Shown one piece after another: positions 1 to 5,873 of a stretch of 5,873 nucleotides of DNA; positions within the stretch are counted from its first letter, which is position 1; each line of letters opens with the position of its first letter. Made by a program: the position numbers and the translations under genes. The notes beneath the pieces are model-generated. The model did no database searches, was not told the origin of the DNA, and was given only the letters and a program-made list of their open reading frames with translations. The DNA is from Clostridia bacterium. Its GTDB lineage: Bacteria > Bacillota > Clostridia > Lachnospirales > CAG-274. The DNA is taken from assembly GCA_030536675.1 (NCBI GenBank), contig JAUNPM010000106.1, forward strand, positions 1 to 5,873, read 5' to 3'.

Positions 1-1369
1 TGCAAACAAGTATGTAAAGAAAATAACGGGAGCTATTGCAATACTTCCTATGTTTCTGCCTACAATAACTTATGGCTTTGCAATAATATATTCATTCGGA
101 AAGCAGGGGCTTATAACAAAAATACTGGGGCGACAGCTTTTTGACATATACGGGTATAAGGGCTTGCTTATAGGCTATCTTATATATACACTGCCTATAT
201 CATTTATGCTCATTAACAATACTATGCTTTATATGGATAAAAAATTTATAATAGTATCAAGAGTTATGGGTGACAGCAAGTGGGGAACACTGTGGATAAC
301 TGTTTTAAGACCTCTTGTGGGAACATTTGCCTGTTCGTTGATACAGTGTTTTTTCCTTTGTTTTACTGATTTTGGTATACCTGCGTCGGTAGGAGGTAAA
401 TTCAATGTGGTGGCTTCCGTGCTTTATGACACAATGCTTGGCTCAATACCCGACTTTAACGGAGGTGCAGTTGTTGCAATAGTTATGCTTTTGCCTTCCG
501 TCATAAGTGTTATAGGATTAAACATAATTGAAAAATACAATATAAGATATAACAAAATTTCGGTAATTGAAATTTCAAAATCAAAGGTAAGAGATATTAT
601 ATGCAGTATTGTTTCACTTTTAACGGTAATATCAATAATTGTTATATTCGGCGTTATTGCCTTTATACCTTTTGTAAAGGGCTGGCCTTATGACATTACA
701 TTTACTCTTGACAATGTTAAAAATGTGTTTTCAGACAGTAATTTAATAAGTGTGTTTGAAAATTCACTTATAACAGCAATACTTACGGCGGTCATTGGTA
801 CGGCAATAGCATATGGTGCAACTCTTATTACTGCAAGAAGCAATTTGGACGAGAGAATAAAGAAGGTCGTTGAAACGGCGGCTGTGGTAACAAACACAAT
901 ACCCGGTATGGTCATAGGTATAGCTTTTCTTCTTGCTTTTAAGGGGACGGCACTGCACAATACATTTGCTATTATAATTATATGTAATATTGTGCATTTC
1001 TTTTCAACTCCGTACCTTATGATGAAAAATTCACTTTCAAAAATGAATAAATCTTGGGAAACAACAGCAAGGCTTATGGGTGACAACTGGATGAAAACAA
1101 TTATAAGAGTTGTTACGCCAAATGCCTTTACAACACTCCTTGAAGTGTTTGGATACTATTTTGTAAATGCTATGGTAACGGTAAGTGCAGTAATATTTAT
1201 TGCCGGAGCAAGAACTATGGTTATTACCACTAAAATTAAGGAATTGCAGCATTTTGCAAAGTTTAATGAAATATTTGTATTGTCATTATTAATACTTGTA
1301 ACTAATTTATTAGCAAAATTTATATTCAATTATTTAGCAAACAGGAGGAAAAATTTAAATGAAAACTAA
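1..1369 (+). CDS. ABC transporter permease, fused two-domain type, probable 2-aminoethylphosphonate importer (5' partial)
   Basis: Membrane channel subunit of an ABC importer, probably for 2-aminoethylphosphonate because phnS-, phnW- and phnX-like genes follow directly. The frame is open from base 2, with sixteen codons before the first ATG at position 50, so that ATG is internal and the gene starts left of the window. About 455 residues are visible. About ten hydrophobic segments can be seen. There are two copies of the inner-membrane-component domain, each with a cytoplasmic EAA-like loop that contacts the ATPase: RVMGDSKW about 70 residues after the Met at 50, and ARLMGDNW about 340 residues after it. 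This is the layout of FbpB-type fused permeases, which are usually around 550 residues, so roughly 100 residues are missing. The stop overlaps the next gene by 11 bases. Substrate assignment rests on context; iron or thiamine importers share the fold. Confidence 0.85.
   Translation, partial: ANKYVKKITGAIAILPMFLPTITYGFAIIYSFGKQGLITKILGRQLFDIYGYKGLLIGYLIYTLPISFMLINNTMLYMDKKFIIVSRVMGDSKWGTLWITVLRPLVGTFACSLIQCFFLCFTDFGIPASVGGKFNVVASVLYDTMLGSIPDFNGGAVVAIVMLLPSVISVIGLNIIEKYNIRYNKISVIEISKSKVRDIICSIVSLLTVISIIVIFGVIAFIPFVKGWPYDITFTLDNVKNVFSDSNLISVFENSLITAILTAVIGTAIAYGATLITARSNLDERIKKVVETAAVVTNTIPGMVIGIAFLLAFKGTALHNTFAIIIICNIVHFFSTPYLMMKNSLSKMNKSWETTARLMGDNWMKTIIRVVTPNAFTTLLEVFGYYFVNAMVTVSAVIFIAGARTMVITTKIKELQHFAKFNEIFVLSLLILVTNLLAKFIFNYLANRRKNLNEN
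1343..1348 (+). promoter_or_regulatory. Ribosome binding site of the substrate-binding protein gene
   Basis: A perfect AGGAGG lies inside the last codons of the permease gene, 10 bases before the ATG at 1359. It fixes that ATG as the start even though it overlaps the upstream coding region by 11 bases. A strong site here fits the usual need for more binding protein than permease. Confidence 0.8.
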
Positions 1370-2336
1370 ATTATCAGCTATGTTTTTAGTCGCATTAATG
1401 GGAGTAACAGCTTTAACGGGCTGTGGAAGTTCATCGTCAGACGATGAGGTGGTAATATATTCAAATGCCGATGATGAAGCTGTGGACGCAATGAAAGCCG
1501 CTCTTGACAACAACGGATATGAGGGAAAGTATATTTTCAGTACCTTTGGTACATCTGAGCTTGGCGGAAAGCTTTTAGCCGAGGGCAAGGATATTGAAGC
1601 GGACCTTATAACAATGAGCTCCTTTTATATTGACTCTGCTCAGGAAGCAAATGATATGTTTGCAGACCTTACATTTGATAAAAATACAATTGACGAATAT
1701 CCAAGCTATTATTCACCGATAACTGCTCAGGAGGGTGCTATTATTGTTAATACACAGGTAATGGAGGCGGAAAATCTGCCTATGCCGAAATCTATTAAGG
1801 ACTTGGCAAATGAAGTATACAGCGGAAATATCTCCGTTACGGACATTAACAGCTCTTCAACTGCTTGGCTTTTAATACAGGCTCTTTTAAATGAATACAG
1901 TGAGGACGAAGCAAGAGAAATACTTACGGGTATTTATAAAAATGCAGGAGTACATATTGAGGATTCAGGCTCAGGTCCGATTAAAAAGGTAAGAGCAGGT
2001 GAGGTTGCAATAGGCTTTGGTTTAAGACATCAGGCTGTTGCAGACAAAGAATCAGGACTTCCTATTGACTATGTAGATCCCGAGGAAGGTAATTTTTCAC
2101 TTACTGAATCCGTGGCTGTTATAAATAAGGACAATATGAATCCCCTTGCAATGGAAATGGCAGAGTGTATTATAAAAAACGGCAGAGCCGATCTGCTTAA
2201 AACTTACCCTATCCCTTTATATAACGGAGAAACGGTGGATGAGGGAAATTCATCGGGAAATCCCAAAACATTTAAAGAAGCGCTGACTGTTGACCTGCTT
2301 AAAAAACATCAGGAGTTTTCAGACAGCTGTAAATAA
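1359..2336 (+). CDS. phnS: ABC transporter substrate-binding lipoprotein, probable 2-aminoethylphosphonate binding protein
   Basis: Extracytoplasmic binding protein that should capture the substrate and deliver it to the permease encoded just upstream. The 325-residue product starts with a lipoprotein signal: basic MKTK, a hydrophobic stretch, then lipobox LTGC with the modified cysteine at residue 22, followed by a Ser/Asp-rich linker. The mature part opens with VVIYSNADDEAVDAM, the first strand and helix typical of type 2 periplasmic-binding folds of the iron/AEP/thiamine group. A later GSGPIKKVRAGEVAIGFGLRH segment resembles the family's second-lobe region. Length suits the family. The start is supported by AGGAGG at 1343-1348. 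The gene lies between the permease and phnW in one apparent operon, which is why AEP is the preferred ligand. A related phosphonate, or an iron or thiamine ligand, cannot be excluded from sequence alone. Confidence 0.8.
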   Translation: MKTKLSAMFLVALMGVTALTGCGSSSSDDEVVIYSNADDEAVDAMKAALDNNGYEGKYIFSTFGTSELGGKLLAEGKDIEADLITMSSFYIDSAQEANDMFADLTFDKNTIDEYPSYYSPITAQEGAIIVNTQVMEAENLPMPKSIKDLANEVYSGNISVTDINSSSTAWLLIQALLNEYSEDEAREILTGIYKNAGVHIEDSGSGPIKKVRAGEVAIGFGLRHQAVADKESGLPIDYVDPEEGNFSLTESVAVINKDNMNPLAMEMAECIIKNGRADLLKTYPIPLYNGETVDEGNSSGNPKTFKEALTVDLLKKHQEFSDSCK

Positions 2337-2344
2337 ATTGAAAA

Positions 2345-2348
2345 GAGG
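2345..2348 (+). promoter_or_regulatory. Ribosome binding site deciding the phnW start
   Basis: GAGG, within AAAAGAGGT, lies 10 bases before the ATG at 2359 but only 3 bases before another ATG at 2352. The ATG at 2352 is in another frame and meets a stop after six codons, so the one at 2359 is the real start. Confidence 0.65.
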
Positions 2349-2358
2349 TAAATGAAAA

Positions 2359-3459
2359 ATGAAAAATTATAAGTTGCTTACTCCGGGTCCTTTGACAACA
2401 ACAGATACTGTTAAGAGGGAAATGTTGTTTGACCACTGTACGTGGGACGAGGATTACAAGATCATAACACAGGATATAAGGAAAAGACTGCTTAAGCTGG
2501 CTCACGTAAGTGAAGATAAGTATACGGCTGTGCTTATGCAGGGAAGCGGAACATTCGGTGTGGAATCAGTGTTTTCGTCTGTTATCGGTGATAATGACAA
2601 GGTACTTATAATAACAAACGGTGCGTACGGTAAGAGAATGTGCAGTATTGCAGACAGGTTAAATTTGAATTATGTTACATATGATGAGGAATATGACAAA
2701 ATACCTTCTGCCGAAAAGGTAAATGAAATTCTTGAAAATGACAAAAGCATTACATATGTGTCAATGGTACACAGTGAAACAACATCGGGAATATTAAATG
2801 ATATTGAGGCTGTGGGAAAAGTTGTAAAAAATATGGGCAGAAATTATATTGTGGACGCTATGTCAAGTTTCGGCGGAGTTGATATTGATGTTGAGGGTAT
2901 AGGCATCGACTTTATTATAAGCAGTGCAAATAAGTGTATTCAGGGCGTTCCCGGCTTCTCCTTTATAATATGCAACAGAGAAAAACTCATTGCTTCAAAG
3001 GGTAAGGCAAGAAGTTTGGCACTTGACCTGTATGATCAGTGGGAAACTATGGATAAGGACGGAAAGTGGAGATTTACTTCACCTACACATACTGTACTGG
3101 CTTTTAAAAAGGCTATGGACGAAATGGACGAGGAAGGCGGAATTCCTGCAAGAAGCAAAAGATACAGAGAAAATAATGAGCTTCTTATCAAGAGAATGAA
3201 AGAGCTTGGCTTCGATACATATATACACAGTAATCAGGGACCTATAATCACTACTTTTTTATATCCCGAAAACTGCAATTATACCTTTAATGAAATGTAT
3301 GAATATATTAAGGACAGAGGTTATGCAATATATCCCGGAAAGGTTACTGATATTGATACTTTCAGAATAGGAAACATAGGCGAAATATATAAAGAAGATA
3401 TTGAAAAATTGTATGAAATTATGAAGGAATTTCTTAATGGAAAGGAAGAATTGAGATGA
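2359..3459 (+). CDS. phnW: 2-aminoethylphosphonate:pyruvate aminotransferase
   Basis: PLP enzyme of the cytoplasm that converts 2-aminoethylphosphonate plus pyruvate to phosphonoacetaldehyde plus L-alanine, the first step of the phosphonatase pathway. The 366-residue product is full length for PhnW (about 360-370) and is a class V (fold type I) aminotransferase. It starts with the characteristic LLTPGPLTTT, followed by DHCTWDEDY. MQGSGTFGVES (about 60-70) resembles the cofactor phosphate-binding region. D166 in IVDAMSSFGG should contact the pyridine nitrogen. K192 in SSANKCIQGVPGF is the expected Schiff-base lysine. R337 in TFRIGNIG matches the C-terminal arginine expected to bind the substrate. 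No expected residue is missing. The gene begins 22 bases after the binding-protein gene, with no terminator between, and its stop overlaps the phnX start (ATGA), indicating coupled translation. The phnX neighbour makes the assignment firm. Confidence 0.95.
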   Translation: MKNYKLLTPGPLTTTDTVKREMLFDHCTWDEDYKIITQDIRKRLLKLAHVSEDKYTAVLMQGSGTFGVESVFSSVIGDNDKVLIITNGAYGKRMCSIADRLNLNYVTYDEEYDKIPSAEKVNEILENDKSITYVSMVHSETTSGILNDIEAVGKVVKNMGRNYIVDAMSSFGGVDIDVEGIGIDFIISSANKCIQGVPGFSFIICNREKLIASKGKARSLALDLYDQWETMDKDGKWRFTSPTHTVLAFKKAMDEMDEEGGIPARSKRYRENNELLIKRMKELGFDTYIHSNQGPIITTFLYPENCNYTFNEMYEYIKDRGYAIYPGKVTDIDTFRIGNIGEIYKEDIEKLYEIMKEFLNGKEELR

Positions 3460-4226
3460 AAACCGAAGCTGTGATTTTCGATTGGGCAGGGACTACTGTT
3501 GATTACGGCTGCTTTGCTCCCGTAGCTGCCTTTATAAAGGCATTTGAAGAATTTGGCATTACTCCTGAGGTGGAGGAGGTAAGAGCGCCTATGGGTATGC
3601 TTAAATGGAATCATATTAAAGAAATGTTTTCAATGGAGCGAATTTCAAATGAATGGGAAAGAATATACGGCAGAAAGTGGAATGACGGTGATGTTGACGC
3701 TGTGTATGAAAAAAGTGAAAAAGCTATAATTGAAAGCGTAGTTAATTATTCGGAACCAAAGCCTTATGTAATTGAAGTGACCGAAAAATTAAGACAAAAG
3801 GGTATTAAAATAGGCTCTACTACAGGCTATACTGATGAAATGATGAGTATAGTGGTCCCTAAGGCTGAAAGTTTGGGCTACAGCCCTGATTGCTGGTTTA
3901 GTCCAAATTCCGTTAATAATATTGGCAGACCTTATCCTTATATGATATTTGAGAATTTAAAGAAGCTGGGTATCTCTTCGGTTAAGGCAGTTATAAAAGT
4001 GGGAGATACGGTTTCTGACATTAAAGAGGGTAAAAATGCAGGCGCTGTATCTGTAGGAGTAATTGAGGGAAGCTCCGTAATGGGACTTACAAAAGAGGAA
4101 TATGACAAGCTTACGGAAGGCGAAAAGGCAGAGGCAAAAGAGAGGGCAAAGGAAAAGTTTATTTCTGCGGGGGCTGACTATGTTATTGATGATATAAGGG
4201 GAATTTTGGATCTAATAGAAGAGTAA
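3456..4226 (+). CDS. phnX: Phosphonoacetaldehyde hydrolase (phosphonatase)
   Basis: Haloacid-dehalogenase-superfamily enzyme that hydrolyses phosphonoacetaldehyde to acetaldehyde and phosphate, cleaving the C-P bond after PhnW. The 256-residue product has all main landmarks. D9 in FDWAGTTVD is the nucleophile; the usual second Asp of HAD enzymes is Ala11, as is normal for phosphonatase. The cap-domain lysine K50 in MGMLKWNHI forms the Schiff base with the substrate aldehyde, and the D9-to-K50 distance of 41 equals that of the Bacillus cereus enzyme (D12, K53). STTGYT (121-126) is motif II and the arginine is in GRPYPYM (157-163). D184 and D188 in KVGDTVSDIKEG bind magnesium. The ATG overlaps the phnW stop by four bases, and AAAGGAAG at 3441-3448 is the ribosome site. 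It is the last gene of the operon, followed by a terminator. Confidence 0.95.
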   Translation: MKTEAVIFDWAGTTVDYGCFAPVAAFIKAFEEFGITPEVEEVRAPMGMLKWNHIKEMFSMERISNEWERIYGRKWNDGDVDAVYEKSEKAIIESVVNYSEPKPYVIEVTEKLRQKGIKIGSTTGYTDEMMSIVVPKAESLGYSPDCWFSPNSVNNIGRPYPYMIFENLKKLGISSVKAVIKVGDTVSDIKEGKNAGAVSVGVIEGSSVMGLTKEEYDKLTEGEKAEAKERAKEKFISAGADYVIDDIRGILDLIEE

Positions 4227-4233
4227 AATTTGA

Positions 4234-4290
4234 CGGACTGCTGCTAATGAATGAAAGTTCATATGTGTGGCAGTCCGATTTATTTTGTTT
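4234..4290 (+). terminator. Rho-independent terminator of the phn operon
   Basis: An 8-base perfect stem, CGGACTGC (4234-4241) with GCAGTCCG (4270-4277), has an inner five-base stem ATGAA/TTCAT (4247-4251 with 4258-4262) around a six-base loop. A T-rich run (ATTTATTTTGTTT, 4278-4290) follows. It begins 7 bases after the phnX stop, the expected place for the end of the phn transcript. The T run is interrupted, so efficiency may be moderate. Confidence 0.75.
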
Positions 4291-4301
4291 ATAAAATAAA
4301 A

Positions 4302-4352
4302 ACAGACTTTAACTCCGTTTTTATTGAACGAGGGAAAAGTCTGTATTTTTTA
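4302..4352. terminator. Probable bidirectional terminator between convergent phnX and yebC
   Basis: A 9-base perfect stem, ACAGACTTT (4302-4310) with AAAGTCTGT (4336-4344), is extended inside by CGTT/AACG. On the + strand it is followed by ATTTTTTATT. On the - strand it is followed by TTTTATTTTAT (reverse complement of 4291-4301), so it can end transcripts from either side. It lies directly after the yebC stop at 4353 and most probably serves yebC, with backup for the phn operon. Confidence 0.75.
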
Positions 4353-5045
4353 TTATTCATTCCAGTTGTGATATACGTTTTTAACGTCGTCGTCTTCGTC
4401 AAGCATATCAAGAAGTTTATTCATCTTTTTAATATCTTCTTCATCTGTAAGTTCTGTGTATGTCTGAGGTATCATTGAAATTTCAGCCTCAGCCATTTCT
4501 ATACCTGCTTTTTCAAGAGCTTCTCTTACTGCTGAAAAATCATCGGGAGCAGTAAGTATTTCAAAGCTGTCCTCTTCCTCTGAAATATCCTCCGCACCGG
4601 CTTCAATGGCTATCATTTCAAGCTCTTCACCGTCAAGGTCATCACTTTTTTCAATAATGATCTGTCCTTTTTCGTCAAACATAAAGCTGACACAGCCTGT
4701 TGTACCCATATTTCCGCCGCCTTTAGTAAAGGCGCTTCTTACATTTGCTGCAGAACGGTTTTTGTTGTCGGTAAGTGTTTCAACAATTACGGCTACACCC
4801 TTAGGTCCGTAGCCCTCATATGTAATTGCTTCATAATTAACGGCATCAAGGTTGCCTGCTGCCTTTTTGATACTTCTGTCTATGGTATCGTTAGGCATAT
4901 TGTTTGATTTTGCCTTTGCTATTGCATCTCTTAATCTTGAATTACTATTAGGGTCAGGGCCGCCTGCCTTGACAGCCACTGCAAGTTCTCTGCCTATTAC
5001 GGTAAAGATCTTACCCTTTGCAGCGTCATTCTTTTCTTTTTTGAT
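4353..5045 (-). CDS. yebC: YebC/PmpR-family protein, 5'-truncated with no usable start codon
   Basis: Family of about 240-250 residues, long annotated as a DNA-binding regulator and, for some Firmicutes members, more recently linked to translation on difficult stretches such as polyproline. About 230 residues are readable. Family hallmarks include KGKIFTVIGREL, AVKAGGPDPNSNSRLRDAI, NMPNDTIDRSIKKAAG, YEGYGPKGVAVIVETLTDNKNR, GGNMGTTGCVSFMF and an acidic C-terminus ending NVYHNWNE. Oddity: family members begin with a strongly conserved M(A/S)GHSKW..IKH segment. Here the frame upstream of IKKEKNDAAKGKIF reads unrelated codons (NKVIVLYE) to a TAA at 5070-5072. No GHSKW-like sequence appears in any frame of the upstream region. 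The first ordinary in-frame start is a GTG at 4977-4979, inside the conserved domain and lacking a good ribosome site. It could be a recent 5' deletion (pseudogene), a sequencing or assembly error, or a gene using a rare start such as ATT at 5058-5060. Family call is sure; function as an intact protein is not. Confidence 0.85.
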   Translation of the reverse strand: MKKEKNDAAKGKIFTVIGRELAVAVKAGGPDPNSNSRLRDAIAKAKSNNMPNDTIDRSIKKAAGNLDAVNYEAITYEGYGPKGVAVIVETLTDNKNRSAANVRSAFTKGGGNMGTTGCVSFMFDEKGQIIIEKSDDLDGEELEMIAIEAGAEDISEEEDSFEILTAPDDFSAVREALEKAGIEMAEAEISMIPQTYTELTDEEDIKKMNKLLDMLDEDDDVKNVYHNWNE

Positions 5046-5066
5046 TTCGTAAAGTACAATGACTTT

Positions 5067-5095
5067 ATTTTACCATTAATCATAATTTTTTGCAA
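5067..5095 (-). promoter_or_regulatory. Sigma-A-like promoter facing yebC
   Basis: Read on the - strand, TTGCAA (5095-5090) and TAAAAT (5072-5067) are separated by exactly 17 bases, a close match to the housekeeping consensus. Transcription would start near 5060. This leaves almost no leader before the truncated yebC frame, and no Shine-Dalgarno is visible. In AT-rich DNA such matches also occur by chance. Confidence 0.5.
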
Positions 5096-5135
5096 GATAT
5101 TTATAGAATTATTAATATAAAGAGTAAATAAACTT

Positions 5136-5185
5136 ATGAAAAGGGAGAGCCGCCCCATCGGAAATACCGATATTAGGGCGGCTCT
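5136..5185 (-). terminator. GC-rich hairpin, probable terminator of the alcohol dehydrogenase gene
   Basis: A perfect 10-base outer stem, AGAGCCGCCC (5146-5155) with GGGCGGCTCT (5176-5185), encloses an inner stem ATCGG/CCGAT (5157-5161 with 5167-5171) on a five-base AAATA loop. On the - strand it begins about 30 bases after the dehydrogenase stop and is followed by CCCTTTTCATAAG, a short T run. The GC-rich stem stands out sharply from the AT-rich surroundings. On the + strand the following TTATATATT is a weaker T tract, so the - direction is preferred. Confidence 0.65.
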
Positions 5186-5215
5186 TATATATTGAAAATG
5201 AGATGGGGTCAATTA

Positions 5216-5873
5216 TTAAAAATCAACTTCTGTACCATAGTATACGCAGTTAAAGAGTTTTTCCATAACTTCGGGAGTTATCTCTCTTGGGTTGGAGCCT
5301 GTACAAGCGTCGCCAACTGCATTCTTAGAAATTTCTGCAACCTTTTCTTTAAATTCGGTTTCGTCAATGCCAAATTCCTTAAGTGATTTAGGAATATTCA
5401 TTTGCTTGTTGAAGCTGTCGATCCTTGAGCGAAGGGTTTCAACACATTCGGAATCTGTGCCGTCAATACCTATGCTTCTTGCAATGTCGGCATATCTTGC
5501 TTCTGCAACCTTAGCATTATATTTAATTACATATGGCAGATACATTGCATTTGCACAGCCGTGTGCAATGTGACCTGTTGAAAATGCGGCGCCTGTTTTA
5601 TGAGCCATAGAATGAACTATGCCTAATAAAGCGTTGCTGAATGCTTGACCTGCAAGGCACTGAGCATAGTGCATCTGTTCTCTTGCAGCCATATCTCCGT
5701 TGTAGGAGTTAAGAAGATTTTCATTGACCATTTGAATTGCCTTAATAGCAAGAGGGTCTGTAAAAGGACTGTTAAGAGTTGATACATAAGCCTCTATTGC
5801 GTGAGTAAGAGCGTCCATACCTGTATAAGCAACAAGCTTTGGAGGCATTGTTTCAGCAAGAGCAGGATCTACA
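5216..5873 (-). CDS. Iron-containing alcohol dehydrogenase, C-terminal part (5' partial)
   Basis: Group III (iron-dependent) NAD(P)H alcohol dehydrogenase, which interconverts aldehydes or ketones with alcohols in the cytoplasm. The frame stays open to the right edge: before the Met at 5848 it reads VDPALAET, matching the family's DP..... motif, so that Met is internal and the start lies beyond the window. About 218 of some 385-390 residues are visible. Counted from that Met, the metal ligands by comparison with FucO are D12 and H16 (GMDALTHAIEAYVS), H79 (GIVHSMAH) and H96 (HIAHGCANA); H83 matches the conserved catalytic-region histidine. The stretch between H83 and H96 is three residues longer than in FucO. 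Related enzymes include butanol, 1,3-propanediol, lactaldehyde and ethanol dehydrogenases, and the sequence does not fix the substrate. It lies on the same strand as yebC but is separated by a likely terminator and promoter. Confidence 0.9.
   Translation of the reverse strand, partial: VDPALAETMPPKLVAYTGMDALTHAIEAYVSTLNSPFTDPLAIKAIQMVNENLLNSYNGDMAAREQMHYAQCLAGQAFSNALLGIVHSMAHKTGAAFSTGHIAHGCANAMYLPYVIKYNAKVAEARYADIARSIGIDGTDSECVETLRSRIDSFNKQMNIPKSLKEFGIDETEFKEKVAEISKNAVGDACTGSNPREITPEVMEKLFNCVYYGTEVDF

Noticed and set aside
688..1086. Open frame of 132 codons on the - strand inside the permease gene
   Set aside because: Antisense shadow of the strongly supported permease reading frame; no ribosome site or recognisable domain.
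2352..2372. Six-codon frame (ATG at 2352) overlapping the phnW start, as a possible leader peptide
   Set aside because: The ATG is only 3 bases from the GAGG, too close for good initiation, and no attenuator-like hairpin is nearby. It is probably a by-product of the A-rich ATGAAAA repeat.
4251..4478. Short + strand open frame of 75 codons after phnX
   Set aside because: It spans both terminator hairpins and the antisense of the yebC 3' end, has no ribosome site, and its low-complexity hydrophobic product resembles no family I know.
4997..5212. - strand frame with ATG near 5082 ahead of yebC, as a possible frameshifted N-terminus
   Set aside because: Its translation contains no GHSKW-like motif and its overlap with yebC is simply another reading frame, so it does not restore the missing N-terminus.
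5292..5573. + strand open frame of 93 codons over the alcohol dehydrogenase
   Set aside because: Antisense shadow of a conserved dehydrogenase frame, with no supporting signals.
1..5873. CRISPR arrays, tRNA or rRNA genes, insertion sequences, riboswitches
   Set aside because: No spaced direct repeats, no cloverleaf-like or conserved rRNA stretches, no transposase frame or terminal inverted repeats, and no long structured leader were seen on either strand.

Overview
The window looks like chromosomal DNA of a low-GC, Gram-positive anaerobe of the class Clostridia, possibly Lachnospiraceae-like. This is inferred from the AT-rich sequence, a lipoprotein-type binding protein, purine-rich Shine-Dalgarno sites, tightly packed genes and an iron-dependent alcohol dehydrogenase of the kind common in Clostridia. 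The genus cannot be fixed by eye.

Positions 1-4226 (+ strand) hold the downstream part of an operon for taking up and degrading 2-aminoethylphosphonate (AEP). The order is: an ABC permease cut by the left edge, a substrate-binding lipoprotein (phnS-like), AEP:pyruvate transaminase (phnW) and phosphonoacetaldehyde hydrolase (phnX). The junctions are an 11-base overlap, a 22-base gap and a 4-base ATGA overlap, so the genes are very likely cotranscribed. AEP enters the cell, PhnW moves its amino group to pyruvate to give phosphonoacetaldehyde and alanine, and PhnX breaks the C-P bond to give acetaldehyde and phosphate. The transporter ATPase, the start of the permease and the operon promoter are not visible and probably lie to the left.

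Positions 4227-4352 form a convergent intergenic gap with two hairpins, one ending the phn operon and one that probably works in both directions. Positions 4353 to about 5045 (- strand) hold a YebC-family gene whose body is intact but which lacks the conserved N-terminus and any in-frame ordinary start codon at the expected place. A sigma-A-like promoter ends right at its truncated 5' end.

Positions about 5070-5215 are non-coding and hold that promoter and a GC-rich hairpin, probably the terminator of the next gene. From 5216 to the right edge (- strand) is the C-terminal part of an iron-containing alcohol dehydrogenase. It could in principle reduce the acetaldehyde made by PhnX, but only its position suggests this.

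I see no new system here: the phosphonate pathway is a known one. The most unusual item is the 5'-truncated yebC.
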